Positions 51,996-61,454 of a DNA stretch of 64,000 bases are shown piece by piece. Origin of the DNA: an uncultured Bacteroidales bacterium (lineage in GTDB: Bacteria > Bacteroidota > Bacteroidia > Bacteroidales > Muribaculaceae). Location of the stretch: positions 56,970 to 120,969 of the forward strand of contig CADBBK010000014.1 in assembly GCA_902792895.1 (NCBI GenBank), given 5' to 3'. Numbering within the stretch: position 1 is the first letter of the stretch; each line of letters starts with the position of its first letter. The notes below the pieces were generated by a model, which was given only the letters and a program-made list of their open reading frames with translations, was not told the DNA's origin and ran no database searches. A program made the position numbers and the translations under genes.

Positions 51996-52706
51996 ATGGC
52001 AGACAAAACACCTACTCCGCACATCGGCGCCAAGTATGGCGAGATTGCACCCACAGTGATTATGGCAGGCGACCCCTTGCGCGCCAAGTTGATGGCAGAA
52101 CGTTACCTTGAGAACCCCACGCTCTACAACCAGGTGCGCGGCATGCTCGGTTACACGGGCACCTACAAGGGAAAACGCATTTCTGTTCAAGGACACGGCA
52201 TGGGTATTCCATCCATTGGCATCTACTCCTATGAGTTGTTCAACTTCTATGACGTGAAAACCATCATCCGAGTAGGTTCTGCCGGCTCGATGCACCCCGA
52301 TCTGCACATTGGAGACCTGGTGATGGCGATGGGCGCTTGCACCAACAGCGCTTACGCTGAGCAGTTCCGTCTTCCTGGCACCTATGCCCCGATTGCCGAC
52401 TTCGACCTGCTGCGTGCTGCCGTAGAGAAGGCTGAGGAGCTGGGGTACCGCTACAAAGTCGGTAACGTCTATTCGTCAGACACTTTCTACGATGACAGTC
52501 CCGACACCGACCAGTGGCAGAAGATGGGCGTTCTGGCCGTGGAGATGGAAGCACCCGCGCTGTACATGAATGCCGCCCGCAGTGGAGCCCGCGCCTTGTG
52601 CATGTGCACCATCAGTGACTCGCTGGTAACCGGTGAGGTAACCACTGCCGAAGAACGCCAGAACAACTTCACCCAAATGATGGATGTAGCATTTGGAATT
52701 GTATAA
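51996..52706 (+). CDS. deoD: Purine-nucleoside phosphorylase, DeoD type
   Basis: 236 residues. It cleaves purine nucleosides with phosphate to base and ribose-1-phosphate for salvage. Family motifs: [32 protein letters not shown] (phosphate-site Arg/Gly), [42 protein letters not shown] (ribose-contact Met-Glu) and [11 protein letters not shown] with the catalytic Asp. Length matches the hexameric class. It is first of four genes (deoD, flavin oxidoreductase, DUF4494, yggS) with gaps of 20-46 bp. Confidence 0.96.
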   Translation: MADKTPTPHIGAKYGEIAPTVIMAGDPLRAKLMAERYLENPTLYNQVRGMLGYTGTYKGKRISVQGHGMGIPSIGIYSYELFNFYDVKTIIRVGSAGSMHPDLHIGDLVMAMGACTNSAYAEQFRLPGTYAPIADFDLLRAAVEKAEELGYRYKVGNVYSSDTFYDDSPDTDQWQKMGVLAVEMEAPALYMNAARSGARALCMCTISDSLVTGEVTTAEERQNNFTQMMDVAFGIV

Positions 52707-52752
52707 ATAGCTAAACCATAGTTTTTTACGTTACTACAAATCGAGAAGTATT

Positions 52753-53742
52753 ATGGCTATGCTATCCCGAATCACCGAGCTGTTTGAAATCGACTATCCA
52801 GTGGTTTCAGGCGGAATGGTGTGGTGCAGTGGGTGGGAACTCGCTGCAGCAGTGAGCAATGCTGGCGGACTGGGACTGATCGGTTCCGGATCGATGGGAC
52901 CCGACGATTTACGCGATAATATCATCAAGTGCCGCAAAGCAACGCGCTACAACTTCGGCGTCAACGTGCCGCTGATGCGCCCGCAGGCGCCCGAACTGAT
53001 GGAAGTCATTGCCGAGCAGAAGGTTCCAATCGTGTTCACCTCGGCTGGCAGCCCCAAGAAGTGGACAAGTTGGCTTCATGAGCGCGGCATCATGGTCGCC
53101 CATGTGGTTTCGTCATCGGCATTTGCCGTGAAATGTGAGGAAGCCGGTGTAGATGCAGTAGTTGCCGAGGGCTTTGAAGCCGGCGGGCACAATGGCAAGG
53201 AGGAGACCACGACCATGTGTCTGATTCCTGCCGTGCGTCGTGCCACCAACCTGCCTCTGATAGCTGCAGGAGGAATTGCCACTGGTGATGCCATGCTGGC
53301 AGTGGAATCCATGGGAGCTGACGGCGTACAGATCGGTACATTGTTCGCCTTGACGCAGGAAAGTGCGGCCCATGAGAATTTCAAGCGCCTGTGCCTCAAT
53401 CTTCAAGAGGGAGACACCATGCTGCATTTCAGAAAACTCTCACCCACTCGACTGGTCAAGAACGGATTCCAAAACGCTGTGCAAGAGGCTGAAAACCGCG
53501 GTGCCAGCGAGGAAGAGCTGCTTGAACTCATCGGCATCGGCAAAACCCGCATAGGCATTCTAGAGGGAGACGTCGAGAATGGAGAACTGGAAATCGGACA
53601 AGCGGCAAGTCTGCTTAAAGGTCGTGAAATAGAGCCAGTGGATGTTGTGATGCAGCGATTCGTTCAAGAGTACTACATCGCTCGTAAACAGCTCATCAAC
53701 CAGGCTATGGAAGAGCAAATGTCAAGAAGAACTTTAATGTAA
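52753..53742 (+). CDS. FMN-dependent oxidoreductase (nitronate monooxygenase/FabK-like)
   Basis: 329 residues, TIM barrel of the NMO/FabK superfamily. Seen: PVVSGGMVWCSGWELAAAVSNAGGLGLIGSGSM, NFGVNVPLM, VAEGFEAGGHNG (region around the family His) and LPLIAAGGIATGDAMLAVESMGADGVQIGTLFAL (FMN-phosphate loop). It could be an enoyl-ACP reductase II-type enzyme or a nitronate monooxygenase; the two cannot be separated by eye, and the neighbours (nucleoside and PLP metabolism) do not decide. Codons 1 and 3 both encode Met, so the start is uncertain by two residues. Confidence 0.82.
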   Translation: MAMLSRITELFEIDYPVVSGGMVWCSGWELAAAVSNAGGLGLIGSGSMGPDDLRDNIIKCRKATRYNFGVNVPLMRPQAPELMEVIAEQKVPIVFTSAGSPKKWTSWLHERGIMVAHVVSSSAFAVKCEEAGVDAVVAEGFEAGGHNGKEETTTMCLIPAVRRATNLPLIAAGGIATGDAMLAVESMGADGVQIGTLFALTQESAAHENFKRLCLNLQEGDTMLHFRKLSPTRLVKNGFQNAVQEAENRGASEEELLELIGIGKTRIGILEGDVENGELEIGQAASLLKGREIEPVDVVMQRFVQEYYIARKQLINQAMEEQMSRRTLM

Positions 53743-53788
53743 TACACTTATTTAAATCATCACTTTAAAATAACAATATCATATAACT

Positions 53789-54262
53789 ATGTCACAGTGG
53801 TTTGAATGCAAAGTAAAGTATGACCGCATGATGGATAACGGTGTCATGAAGACCGTATCGGAGCCTTATCTCGTTGACGCCCTCTCGTTTACCGAGGCCG
53901 AAGCACGCATCACCGACAAGATGCAGCCTTTCATCTCAGGTGAGTTCAATGTTGACGCAGTGAAACGCGTGAACTTGAGCGATATCTTTTATAATGAAGC
54001 CGGCGACCGCTGGTATAAGGTGAAGACCAATTTCATCACCATTGATGAGAAGACAGCCGTAGAGAAACGCACTGCCACCTATCAGCTTGTTCAAGCCAGC
54101 GATTTCCAGGGAGCGCTATCAACCTTCATGGAAGGCATGCACGACACTATGGCTGACTTTGAAATTGCCTCAATCACCGAGACGCCCCTTATGGACGTCT
54201 TCCCCGCCGACCTCGACGAGACCCGTGCTGATCGAGAGGCTCGTCAGAAAGCCCAGAACTAA
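53789..54262 (+). CDS. DUF4494 family protein
   Basis: 157 residues, soluble, no signal. The N-terminal MSQWFECKVKYDRM and the central YLVDALSFTEAEARI and WYKVKTNFITIDEKT define the family, which is found in Bacteroidetes and also in phage-like contexts. The function is unknown. It lies directly before yggS with a 20-bp gap, suggesting a link with PLP homeostasis or simple co-transcription. Confidence 0.85.
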   Translation: MSQWFECKVKYDRMMDNGVMKTVSEPYLVDALSFTEAEARITDKMQPFISGEFNVDAVKRVNLSDIFYNEAGDRWYKVKTNFITIDEKTAVEKRTATYQLVQASDFQGALSTFMEGMHDTMADFEIASITETPLMDVFPADLDETRADREARQKAQN

Positions 54263-54282
54263 TAAACATAACGGTTCACATC

Positions 54283-54954
54283 ATGTCGAACATTAAAGAA
54301 AACCTTGAGAAAGTACTAGCTAAAATACCTGCTGGAGTGCGTCTTGTAGCCGTTTCAAAGTTTCATGCAGTTGAAGAACTTGCCGAGGCTTATGAAGCAG
54401 GACAAAGACTCTTTGGAGAGAACCGTGCCCAGGAACTCATCGCCAAGGCGCCCCAGCTGCCTGAGGACATCCGTTGGCACTTTATCGGACATCTTCAAAA
54501 GAACAAGGTGCGCGCCATCATGCCCTACGTGAGCGTGATCGAGAGTATCGACAGCGTGAAACTGCTGGAACTCGTTGAGAAAGAGGCCGCCCGCATCGAT
54601 CGCACGGTAGATGTACTGCTGCAACTCCATGTGGCTAAGGAAGAGACCAAGAGCGGTTTCAGTATCCAGGAAGTCCTGGAGGCTGGAGAGAATAACCTAC
54701 TGACCTGTTACCCTCATGTCAACGTGTGTGGTGTGATGGCAATGGCCTCATTGACAGATGATATGGAACAGGTTGCTGAAGAATTCGACCTCGTTCGTCG
54801 CACCTATTTGACATTAAAGGACGGTTGCTTTGACGAGAGCGAATACTTTAATGAATTGAGCATGGGCATGAGCGATGACTGGCAAGTCGCTGTCAAGCAT
54901 GGAGCGACGCTGGTCCGCATCGGCACAGCGATTTTCGGCCCTAGAAAATACTGA
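54283..54954 (+). CDS. yggS: YggS/PROSC-family pyridoxal phosphate homeostasis protein
   Basis: 223 residues, the usual size of the PLP-binding, non-enzymatic alanine-racemase-fold protein that buffers free PLP. The PLP-Lys is in LVAVSKFHAVEEL, followed by GENRAQELIAKAPQLPEDIRWHFIGHLQKNKVR, the ESIDSVKLLE loop, and the C-terminal LSMGMSDDWQVAVKHGATLVRIGTAIFG phosphate-binding strand. It ends the deoD run; a T-rich stretch follows. Confidence 0.95.
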   Translation: MSNIKENLEKVLAKIPAGVRLVAVSKFHAVEELAEAYEAGQRLFGENRAQELIAKAPQLPEDIRWHFIGHLQKNKVRAIMPYVSVIESIDSVKLLELVEKEAARIDRTVDVLLQLHVAKEETKSGFSIQEVLEAGENNLLTCYPHVNVCGVMAMASLTDDMEQVAEEFDLVRRTYLTLKDGCFDESEYFNELSMGMSDDWQVAVKHGATLVRIGTAIFGPRKY

Positions 54955-55002
54955 TTTCCAAGAAAAAATCATTTAGAATACGGCATTTTGAAAAAAATGT
55001 CG

Positions 55003-55010
55003 TATTTTTG
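55003..55010 (+). promoter_or_regulatory. -7 box TATTTTTG for the MFS transporter gene
   Basis: TAnnTTTG match 58 nt before ATG 55069. Confidence 0.55.
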
Positions 55011-55068
55011 CCAAAATTTATCACTTTTGAACAATATTTGAACATTTATCATCAATTTTAGAACCAAA

Positions 55069-56322
55069 ATGACAACAGAAAAGAAAAACGGAGCATTGGT
55101 GTCAATTATCGCCATGATGTTCCTCTTTGCCATGATTTCGTTTGTGACCAACATGGCAGCGCCTTTTGGCACCATTTGGGATGACCATTACGATTGGGCC
55201 GGTATGATGGGCAACATGATGAATTTTGCAGCCTATCTGTTTATGGGTATTCCAGCAGGTATTCTCATCACCAAAATCGGCTACAAAAAGACTGCTCTGG
55301 TAGCTCTTGCCCTCGGCTTCATCGGCATGGCGGTCCAGTACATATCCAGTACCTTGAGTGCGAGTGATATCAGCACCTATATTGTTTATCTTACTGGTGC
55401 TTTCATCTGCGGTTTCTGTGTCTGCATCCTCAACACGGTGGTCAACCCGATGCTCAACCAGTTGGGCGGTGGTGGCAACCGAGGAAATCAGCTCATTCAG
55501 ACCGGTGGCTCTCTCAACTCTCTGGCAGCAACGTTAACCCCTATGCTCGTGGGTATGCTCGTGGGTGAAACGACCGAGAAGACGACCATGGAATCTGTTC
55601 AGCCGCTGCTGTTCATCGCCATGGCAATCTTCCTTATCTCGTTTGCCATCATTTACTTCACGAAGCTTCAGGAGCCCAAGACCGAGGCCCAGAATGTAGT
55701 AGAAGGTGTGAAAGGCGCACTCAGTTTCCGTCATCTGGTGCTGGGTATCATCGCCATCTTCTTTTACGTGGGTATCGAGGTAGGTATTCCCGGACAGCTC
55801 TTGTTCTACCTCACTGAGCCTGTTGCCGAAGGCGGCGTCCTGGGTAGCGCACCCATTGCCGGCACCATCGCAGGCATCTATTGGCTGCTCATGCTGGTAG
55901 GACGTTTCAGCAGCTCGCTCATTTCGGGCAAGGTATCGCCTAGAACACAGCTCGTCTTCACAACCACCTTGGCTATCATCCTCTTACTTGTCGCCATCTT
56001 TATGCCTGAGGACATCAAGATGACGCTCAAGGGTGCTGAGGTTCCCGTTAAGGTGCTGTTCATTATCCTGTGTGGTATCTGCACTTCAGTAATGTGGGGT
56101 GTTGTCTTCAACCTTGCCACCGAAGGTTTGGGCAAGTACACTGCTGCAGCATCCGGTCTGTTCATGACCATGGTTGTCGGTGGTGGCGTGATGCCGCTCA
56201 TCCAGAACTTCCTGGCCGATGTAGTGGGTGACATCGAGAGCTATTGGCTGATTATCGCCATGCTGGGCTACATGTTGTTCTACGCCCTGATTGGCAGCAA
56301 GCCCTCGAAGACTGCAGAATAG
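55069..56322 (+). CDS. MFS transporter, sugar-porter-like
   Basis: 417 residues, twelve predicted helices. The N half includes SFVTNMAAPFGTIWDDHYDWAGMMGNMMNFAAYLFMGIPAGILITKIGYKKTAL, with the loop motif GYKK after helix 2; the C half includes GIYWLLMLVGRFSSSLISGKVS. The layout resembles the FucP/GluP group of H+-coupled sugar symporters. The substrate cannot be inferred, though transketolase lies next downstream (own promoter). A strong terminator follows. Confidence 0.85.
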   Translation: MTTEKKNGALVSIIAMMFLFAMISFVTNMAAPFGTIWDDHYDWAGMMGNMMNFAAYLFMGIPAGILITKIGYKKTALVALALGFIGMAVQYISSTLSASDISTYIVYLTGAFICGFCVCILNTVVNPMLNQLGGGGNRGNQLIQTGGSLNSLAATLTPMLVGMLVGETTEKTTMESVQPLLFIAMAIFLISFAIIYFTKLQEPKTEAQNVVEGVKGALSFRHLVLGIIAIFFYVGIEVGIPGQLLFYLTEPVAEGGVLGSAPIAGTIAGIYWLLMLVGRFSSSLISGKVSPRTQLVFTTTLAIILLLVAIFMPEDIKMTLKGAEVPVKVLFIILCGICTSVMWGVVFNLATEGLGKYTAAASGLFMTMVVGGGVMPLIQNFLADVVGDIESYWLIIAMLGYMLFYALIGSKPSKTAE

Positions 56323-56350
56323 TCATTATCGACTGATATTCAACCATCTA

Positions 56351-56392
56351 TTTGTGGCCGCGCTAAAAAAGTGCGGCCACAAATCTTTTTTT
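56351..56392 (+). terminator. Terminator after the MFS gene
   Basis: Perfect 11-bp stem TTTGTGGCCGC/GCGGCCACAAA, loop GCTAAAAAAGT, T-run 56385-56392. Confidence 0.9.
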
Positions 56393-56439
56393 GCTGAAAA
56401 AACTATCCACGAAAAACAGACACATTCAAAAAATATCAG

Positions 56440-56447
56440 TATTTTTG
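56440..56447 (+). promoter_or_regulatory. -7 box TATTTTTG for tkt
   Basis: TAnnTTTG match 41 nt before ATG 56489. Confidence 0.6.
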
Positions 56448-56488
56448 TAGCTTGAAAACGCTTTATAAAACCTCAAAATCTCAAGATT

Positions 56489-58519
56489 ATGATTGATTCC
56501 AAGTTGATGACACGCGCGGCAGATAACATCCGCATTCTGGCAGCTTCAATGGTAGAGCAGGCCAAGTCAGGACATCCAGGTGGCGCCATGGGCGGTGCTG
56601 ACTTTGTCAACGTCCTGTTTACCAAGTACATCGTGACTGATCCCGACAATCCATCATGGTTTGCCCGTGACCGCTTTTTCCTTGATCCCGGCCACATGTC
56701 GCCGATGCTTTACAGCGTGCTGCACCTTGCAGGCCGCTACACGACCGACGACCTGAAAGCGTTCCGCAGCTGGGACAGCATCACGCCCGGTCATCCTGAA
56801 CTGGACATTGAGCATGGCGTGGAGAACACCAGCGGCCCCTTGGGCCAAGGCCATGTAATGGCAGTTGGTTGTGCTATCGCCGAGCGGTTTATCGCTACAC
56901 ACTATAGTGAAGTGTTCGCCCATAAGACTTACGCGTTCATCAGCGACGGTGGTGTTCAGGAAGGCATTTCGCAGGAGGCTGCCCGTATCGCTGGCTATCT
57001 GGGCTTGAACAATCTGATCATGTTCTACGACAGCAACACGGTACAGCTTTCGACTGACTGCAACGCCGTGAGCAACGAGGATACCGCGATGAAATACCGC
57101 GCATGGAAATGGAACGTCATCGAGTGTGACGGTACCGACCCCGTTGCGCTTGCCGATGCACTGGACAAGGCCCTTGCCGAAACTGAGCGTCCCACCATCA
57201 TCATCGGCCGCACCATTATGGGCCGAGGTTGCGTGACTGCCGATGGCGAGAACTTTGAGGGCAAGTGCAGTACCCACGGCAATCCGTTAAGCAAGTCGGG
57301 TGCCGACTACGGCAAGACCATTGAGAACTTGGGTGGTAATCCTGAGAATCCCTGGACCGTATTCCCCGAGGTGGCAGCCTTATATGCCCAGCGTGCTGAC
57401 GAGCAGCGTAAGCTCGTAGCCCAGCGCAAGCAGGAAATCGACCAGTGGGCACAGCAGAACCCCGAGGCCATGAAGCGTTTACAGGAATTCATCGACGGCA
57501 AGGCACCCAAGGTGGACTATGCTGCCATCGAGCACAAGCCCGGCATCGCCACCCGCGCGGCATCGGCCAATGTGCTCGCCACTCTCGCAAGAGATGTTGA
57601 AAACATGATTGTATCGTCTGCCGACCTTGCAAACAGTGATAAGACCGACGGTTTCCTCAAGGTTCGTGGCGCATTCAAGACACACGATTTCAGTGGCGCA
57701 TTCCTGCATGCTGGTGTATCAGAGCTTGCCATGGCAGCCATTATCAATGGTATAGCCCTGCATGGTGGCATGATCGCCGCCTGTGGCACGTTCTTTGTGT
57801 TCAGTGACTATATCAAGCCCGCGGCTCGCCTGTCGGCATTGATGGAGCTGCCCGTCAAGTTCATCTGGACCCATGATGCCTTCCGCGTGGGCGAGGACGG
57901 CCCCACCCACGAACCCGTGGAGCAAGAAGCACAGATCCGCCTCATGGAGGAGCTGCAAAACCACCATGGCCGCAACAGCATGCTCGTGCTGCGTCCTGCC
58001 GACGCTGCCGAGACATCGGTTGCATGGAAAATGGCCATGGAGAACAACCTCACCCCCACTGCGCTCATCCTCTCACGCCAGAATATCGACGATCTGCCTA
58101 GCGCATCGGGCAACCGCTACAACGATGCTTTGGGTGCCCAGCGAGGCGGCTACGTCATTATCGGACAAGACATGCCCGACATTACGCTCGTTGGCAACGG
58201 CTCGGAGGTAGCCACCCTTGTCGCCGCAGCAGCCATCATCAAGCAGCAGGGCATCAATGCCCAGGTGGTTTCAGTGCCATCCATCGGTTTGTTCCTCGAC
58301 CAGGATGCCGATTACCGCGAGACTGTTATTCCCGCAGGAGTTCCCGCCTTCGGCTTGACATCGGGTCTGCCCAGCACGCTGCGCCGTGTAGTGCCCACCG
58401 GAACCATTTACGGATTGAACCATTTCGGCGCCTCAGCGCCCTATAAAGTGCTTGATGAAAAGTTCGGTTTCACGCCTGAAAACGTCGCTAAAAGCATCAT
58501 TGCGTCCCTAAAACGATGA
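56489..58519 (+). CDS. tkt: Transketolase
   Basis: 676 residues, thiamine diphosphate enzyme of the pentose phosphate pathway that transfers two-carbon ketol units. Seen: ASMVEQAKSGHPGGAMGGADF (N-terminal ThDP site), EHGVENTSGPLGQGHVMAVG, the GDG-equivalent YAFISDGGVQEGISQEAARIAG, and the C half TKT region FIWTHDAFRVGEDGPTHEPVEQ. The protein is complete and of normal length. It has its own promoter. Confidence 0.96.
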   Translation: MIDSKLMTRAADNIRILAASMVEQAKSGHPGGAMGGADFVNVLFTKYIVTDPDNPSWFARDRFFLDPGHMSPMLYSVLHLAGRYTTDDLKAFRSWDSITPGHPELDIEHGVENTSGPLGQGHVMAVGCAIAERFIATHYSEVFAHKTYAFISDGGVQEGISQEAARIAGYLGLNNLIMFYDSNTVQLSTDCNAVSNEDTAMKYRAWKWNVIECDGTDPVALADALDKALAETERPTIIIGRTIMGRGCVTADGENFEGKCSTHGNPLSKSGADYGKTIENLGGNPENPWTVFPEVAALYAQRADEQRKLVAQRKQEIDQWAQQNPEAMKRLQEFIDGKAPKVDYAAIEHKPGIATRAASANVLATLARDVENMIVSSADLANSDKTDGFLKVRGAFKTHDFSGAFLHAGVSELAMAAIINGIALHGGMIAACGTFFVFSDYIKPAARLSALMELPVKFIWTHDAFRVGEDGPTHEPVEQEAQIRLMEELQNHHGRNSMLVLRPADAAETSVAWKMAMENNLTPTALILSRQNIDDLPSASGNRYNDALGAQRGGYVIIGQDMPDITLVGNGSEVATLVAAAAIIKQQGINAQVVSVPSIGLFLDQDADYRETVIPAGVPAFGLTSGLPSTLRRVVPTGTIYGLNHFGASAPYKVLDEKFGFTPENVAKSIIASLKR

Positions 58520-58577
58520 TTTTTACGATTAAAAAAAATTTTTTTCAAAATAATTATCGTGTTTTCGAAAAAAAGCT

Positions 58578-58585
58578 TAATTTTG
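58578..58585 (+). promoter_or_regulatory. -7 box TAATTTTG for the OmpA porin-like gene
   Basis: TAnnTTTG match 66 nt before ATG 58652, after a very A/T-rich upstream stretch that may act as an UP-like element. Confidence 0.55.
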
Positions 58586-58651
58586 CAGGATAAAACAGAC
58601 CGATTAATGAAATCATAAAAAGTTTAACAAAATATTAAAACCAATTTAATT

Positions 58652-59899
58652 ATGAAGAAATTTGCTCTACTAGCTCTTCTTTTTGCATCGTACCTGGTTC
58701 CCGTTGTTACCAGTGCACAAGAAGTAACCTATGTTGAAGACCCGTCTCAGGGCTACCTGTTCAACCGCATGAAGGACAACTGGTTCATCACTGGTGACGG
58801 TGGTGTCGGTATCATGATGTCCTCTTACGACAAGCACGAGAAGTTTGGTCACCGTATCGGTGCCAAGGCTGACCTGTTTGTTGGTAAGTGGTTCTCTCCC
58901 CTTCTTGGTCTGCGTGGTGGTTTCGACTACGAGCAGATTAAGGGTGCAACCTGGACTGGTAACTACGCAGCCCTCGGTTATCGCTCATGGCCCCGCCAGC
59001 TCGATGGTGGCAAGTATGTTCCCCAGCACTTCAACAACTTCGGTTTGGTTGGAGACGTGCTCTTCAATGTTTCTAATTGGTTAGCAGGTTACAAGCCCTA
59101 CCGCTTCTACAACGCAATCGTGTATGTAGGTATGGCAGTTAACTGGGTATATGCCCGTGACGGTGCTCGTCCCTACTCGGATGGTCCCTGGAAGTATGGC
59201 GCAAACGATGACCCCGACCACAGCCGCAACTACAGCATGCAGGTCGGTCTGCTCAACAGCTTTGCCATCACCAAGAAGTTAGACTTCAACATTGACCTGC
59301 GCTTCGACCTCATGCAGGAGCACATCGACGGTGCTGGTATGGGTTACAGGACCTGGAACGAGTATCCCGGTATCCTGCTCGGTATGACCTACAAGCTGGG
59401 CAAGAGCGAGTGGAACGCTCCCGTTACCGCCGTTTGCCCCGAGTGGAAGTACACCGATGCTGAGGGTGACGCTCTGGTTGCTAACCTGAACGACGCAAAC
59501 CGTCGCATTGCCGACCTCGAGGATCAGCTCAAGAAGTGCCTTGAGAGCAAGAACACTCCTCGTGTTGATGAGGCTGAGGCTCCCCTGGCTACTATCTACT
59601 TCCCCATCAACCGCACCGAGGTTCTGGGCGTACAGCGCAACGTGCTTGACGCTGTTGCTGAGGTCATGAAGAGTGAGAACCGCAACTACCTGCTCACCGG
59701 TTGGGCCGACAACTACACTGGCAACGATCAGATCAACGTTCGCCTGCGTAAGGGTCGTGTAGCTACCGTGAAGAAAGAGCTCGTTAACAAGGGTGTTGCT
59801 GACAGCCGTCTCGAGACCGAAATCAACAACGGCGAGCTGACCAACTATGGTCCCAAGTGCGCTTCTCTCGACCGCGCCGTTACCATCCACCGCAAGTAA
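58652..59899 (+). CDS. OmpA-family outer-membrane protein
   Basis: 415 residues. Signal peptide (about 1-23, PVVTSAQE); N-terminal beta-barrel-like region (to about 260) with alternating aromatic strands; short coiled coil (DALVANLNDANRRIADLEDQLKKCLESK). The OmpA-C peptidoglycan-binding domain at the end has TIYFPINRTEVLG, VRLRKGRVATVKKELVNKGV and CASLDRAVTIHRK. It links the outer membrane to the wall. Codon choice is strongly biased, suggesting high expression. It is flanked by its own promoter and terminator. Confidence 0.9.
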   Translation: MKKFALLALLFASYLVPVVTSAQEVTYVEDPSQGYLFNRMKDNWFITGDGGVGIMMSSYDKHEKFGHRIGAKADLFVGKWFSPLLGLRGGFDYEQIKGATWTGNYAALGYRSWPRQLDGGKYVPQHFNNFGLVGDVLFNVSNWLAGYKPYRFYNAIVYVGMAVNWVYARDGARPYSDGPWKYGANDDPDHSRNYSMQVGLLNSFAITKKLDFNIDLRFDLMQEHIDGAGMGYRTWNEYPGILLGMTYKLGKSEWNAPVTAVCPEWKYTDAEGDALVANLNDANRRIADLEDQLKKCLESKNTPRVDEAEAPLATIYFPINRTEVLGVQRNVLDAVAEVMKSENRNYLLTGWADNYTGNDQINVRLRKGRVATVKKELVNKGVADSRLETEINNGELTNYGPKCASLDRAVTIHRK

Positions 59900-59927
59900 T
59901 CAGATTACTTAACGGTATCAACTCAAC

Positions 59928-59966
59928 AAAAAGATGTTCCGCCCATCACGGTGGAACATCTTTTTT
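59928..59966 (+). terminator. Terminator after the OmpA porin-like gene
   Basis: Stem AAAAAGATGTTCC/GGAACATCTTTTT with inner GCC/GGT, followed by a T-run. Confidence 0.9.
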
Positions 59967-59970
59967 GTAC

Positions 59971-59978
59971 TACCTTTG
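59971..59978 (+). promoter_or_regulatory. -7 box TACCTTTG for the MATE gene
   Basis: TAnnTTTG match 51 nt before ATG 60030, starting only 5 nt after the preceding terminator. Confidence 0.6.
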
Positions 59979-60029
59979 CATCCACATTATATTATATATA
60001 GCAGTTGCTGACTGAGAAGAAAGACATTA

Positions 60030-61454
60030 ATGGCACAAAAGAGGGCTAAAGACTCATTACTGAAACTCATCAGAGAGGGACAGCCGCTGTCAACGAGGCA
60101 GCAGCTGCATCTGACCTTTGCCCTGAGTCTGCCAGCCATTCTAGCCAATGCATCGGCTGTTGTGATGCAGTTCATCGATGCTGCCATGGTGGGGCAACTT
60201 GGCGCCGATGACTCGGCCTCAGTCGGACTAATGGGCACGACGTCATGGCTCTTTGAGGGCGTCTTAAGCGCATTCGCTGCAGGATATGCCGTGCAGGTAG
60301 CTCATCTGCTGGGTGCTAAACGCTCATCCGATGCACGCCAAGTGGTGCGCCAAGCCATCGCGGCATGCCTGATCTTCAGCCTGTTGCTGGCAGGAATTGG
60401 CCTAATAATCTGCAAGCCGCTCCCTGTTTGGCTCGGAGCCGAAGCCCACATCCAAGCCAATGCCACCCGCTACTTCGGCACATTTATGCTTTTTGTCCCG
60501 TTCTTTATGCTCGACATTGTGGCTAGCTCCATGTTGCGCAGCAGCGGCAATATGCGAGTGCCCAGTGTCCTCAACATCCTGATGTGTGTGCTGGATGTGG
60601 TGTTCAACTACCTGCTTATCTTCCCCACTCGTCAGATATCCCTATTGGGCCAAGAAATAACGATGCCGGGCGCTGGTCTGGGAGTGGTGGGTGCCGCATT
60701 GGGTACAGCATCTGCAGGACTAGTGATATCTCTGCTGATGATTTATTATCTAGTGTTCCGCTCCAGTGAACTGCGTCTAACGCTGGATAGAGGCTCATTT
60801 AAGCCCACATGGAAAGTGTTCAAGAAATCGGTCAAGATATCTACTCCAATGGGTCTGCAGCACATCATGATGTGCAGTGCGTCTATCGTCATTACGGGCA
60901 TCGTGGCACCTCTGGGTAGTATCGCCCTTGCAGCCAACTCGTTCGGCATCACGGCCGAGAGTCTATGCTACATGTCAGGTTACGGCATTGCCGACGCAGC
61001 CACCACCCTCATCGGGCAGAGCCTGGGAGCAAATCGCAAGCGCTTGACACGCAGTTTTGCGTGGATTACTGTGTTATCGGGCATGACCATTATGGGCGTG
61101 ATGGCCGTCTTCATGTATGTGTTTGCAACCCAACTGATGGGATTCATGTCGCCAGTGCCTGAGGTGGTGGAACTGGGAGCCCGCTGCCTGCGCGTCGAGG
61201 CCTGGTCTGAGCCGCTGTTTGCTGCTGCCATCATCTGTTACGGCGTGTTTGTAGGAGCCGGCTACACTTTGGTGCCCTGTGGCATTAATCTGGTGAGCAT
61301 GTGGATTGTAAGACTGGGACTGTCGGCCATTATGGTGACCACGATGGGCCTGTATGGCGTGTGGATGGCAATGGCCATTGAGTTGTGTTTCCGCGGCACG
61401 GTGTATCTCTTGTGGCTATCGTCCAAACGGTGGATGAAAAGCGTTATTGATTAG
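60030..61454 (+). CDS. MATE-family efflux transporter
   Basis: 474 residues with twelve predicted helices in two homologous halves. Family landmarks: LPAILANASAVVMQFIDAAMVGQLG in helix 1-2, FAAGYAVQVAHLLGAKRSSDAR, and in the C half GQSLGANRKRLTRSFAW. Members export cationic drugs or metabolites using Na+ or H+. The substrate is unknown. The 3' end overlaps the convergent EamA gene by 11 bp. Confidence 0.93.
   Translation: MAQKRAKDSLLKLIREGQPLSTRQQLHLTFALSLPAILANASAVVMQFIDAAMVGQLGADDSASVGLMGTTSWLFEGVLSAFAAGYAVQVAHLLGAKRSSDARQVVRQAIAACLIFSLLLAGIGLIICKPLPVWLGAEAHIQANATRYFGTFMLFVPFFMLDIVASSMLRSSGNMRVPSVLNILMCVLDVVFNYLLIFPTRQISLLGQEITMPGAGLGVVGAALGTASAGLVISLLMIYYLVFRSSELRLTLDRGSFKPTWKVFKKSVKISTPMGLQHIMMCSASIVITGIVAPLGSIALAANSFGITAESLCYMSGYGIADAATTLIGQSLGANRKRLTRSFAWITVLSGMTIMGVMAVFMYVFATQLMGFMSPVPEVVELGARCLRVEAWSEPLFAAAIICYGVFVGAGYTLVPCGINLVSMWIVRLGLSAIMVTTMGLYGVWMAMAIELCFRGTVYLLWLSSKRWMKSVID

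Noticed and set aside
51771-52307. 178-residue minus-strand frame over the deoD start
   Set aside because: It is antisense to a certain DeoD protein and covers the deoD promoter; no domain is visible.
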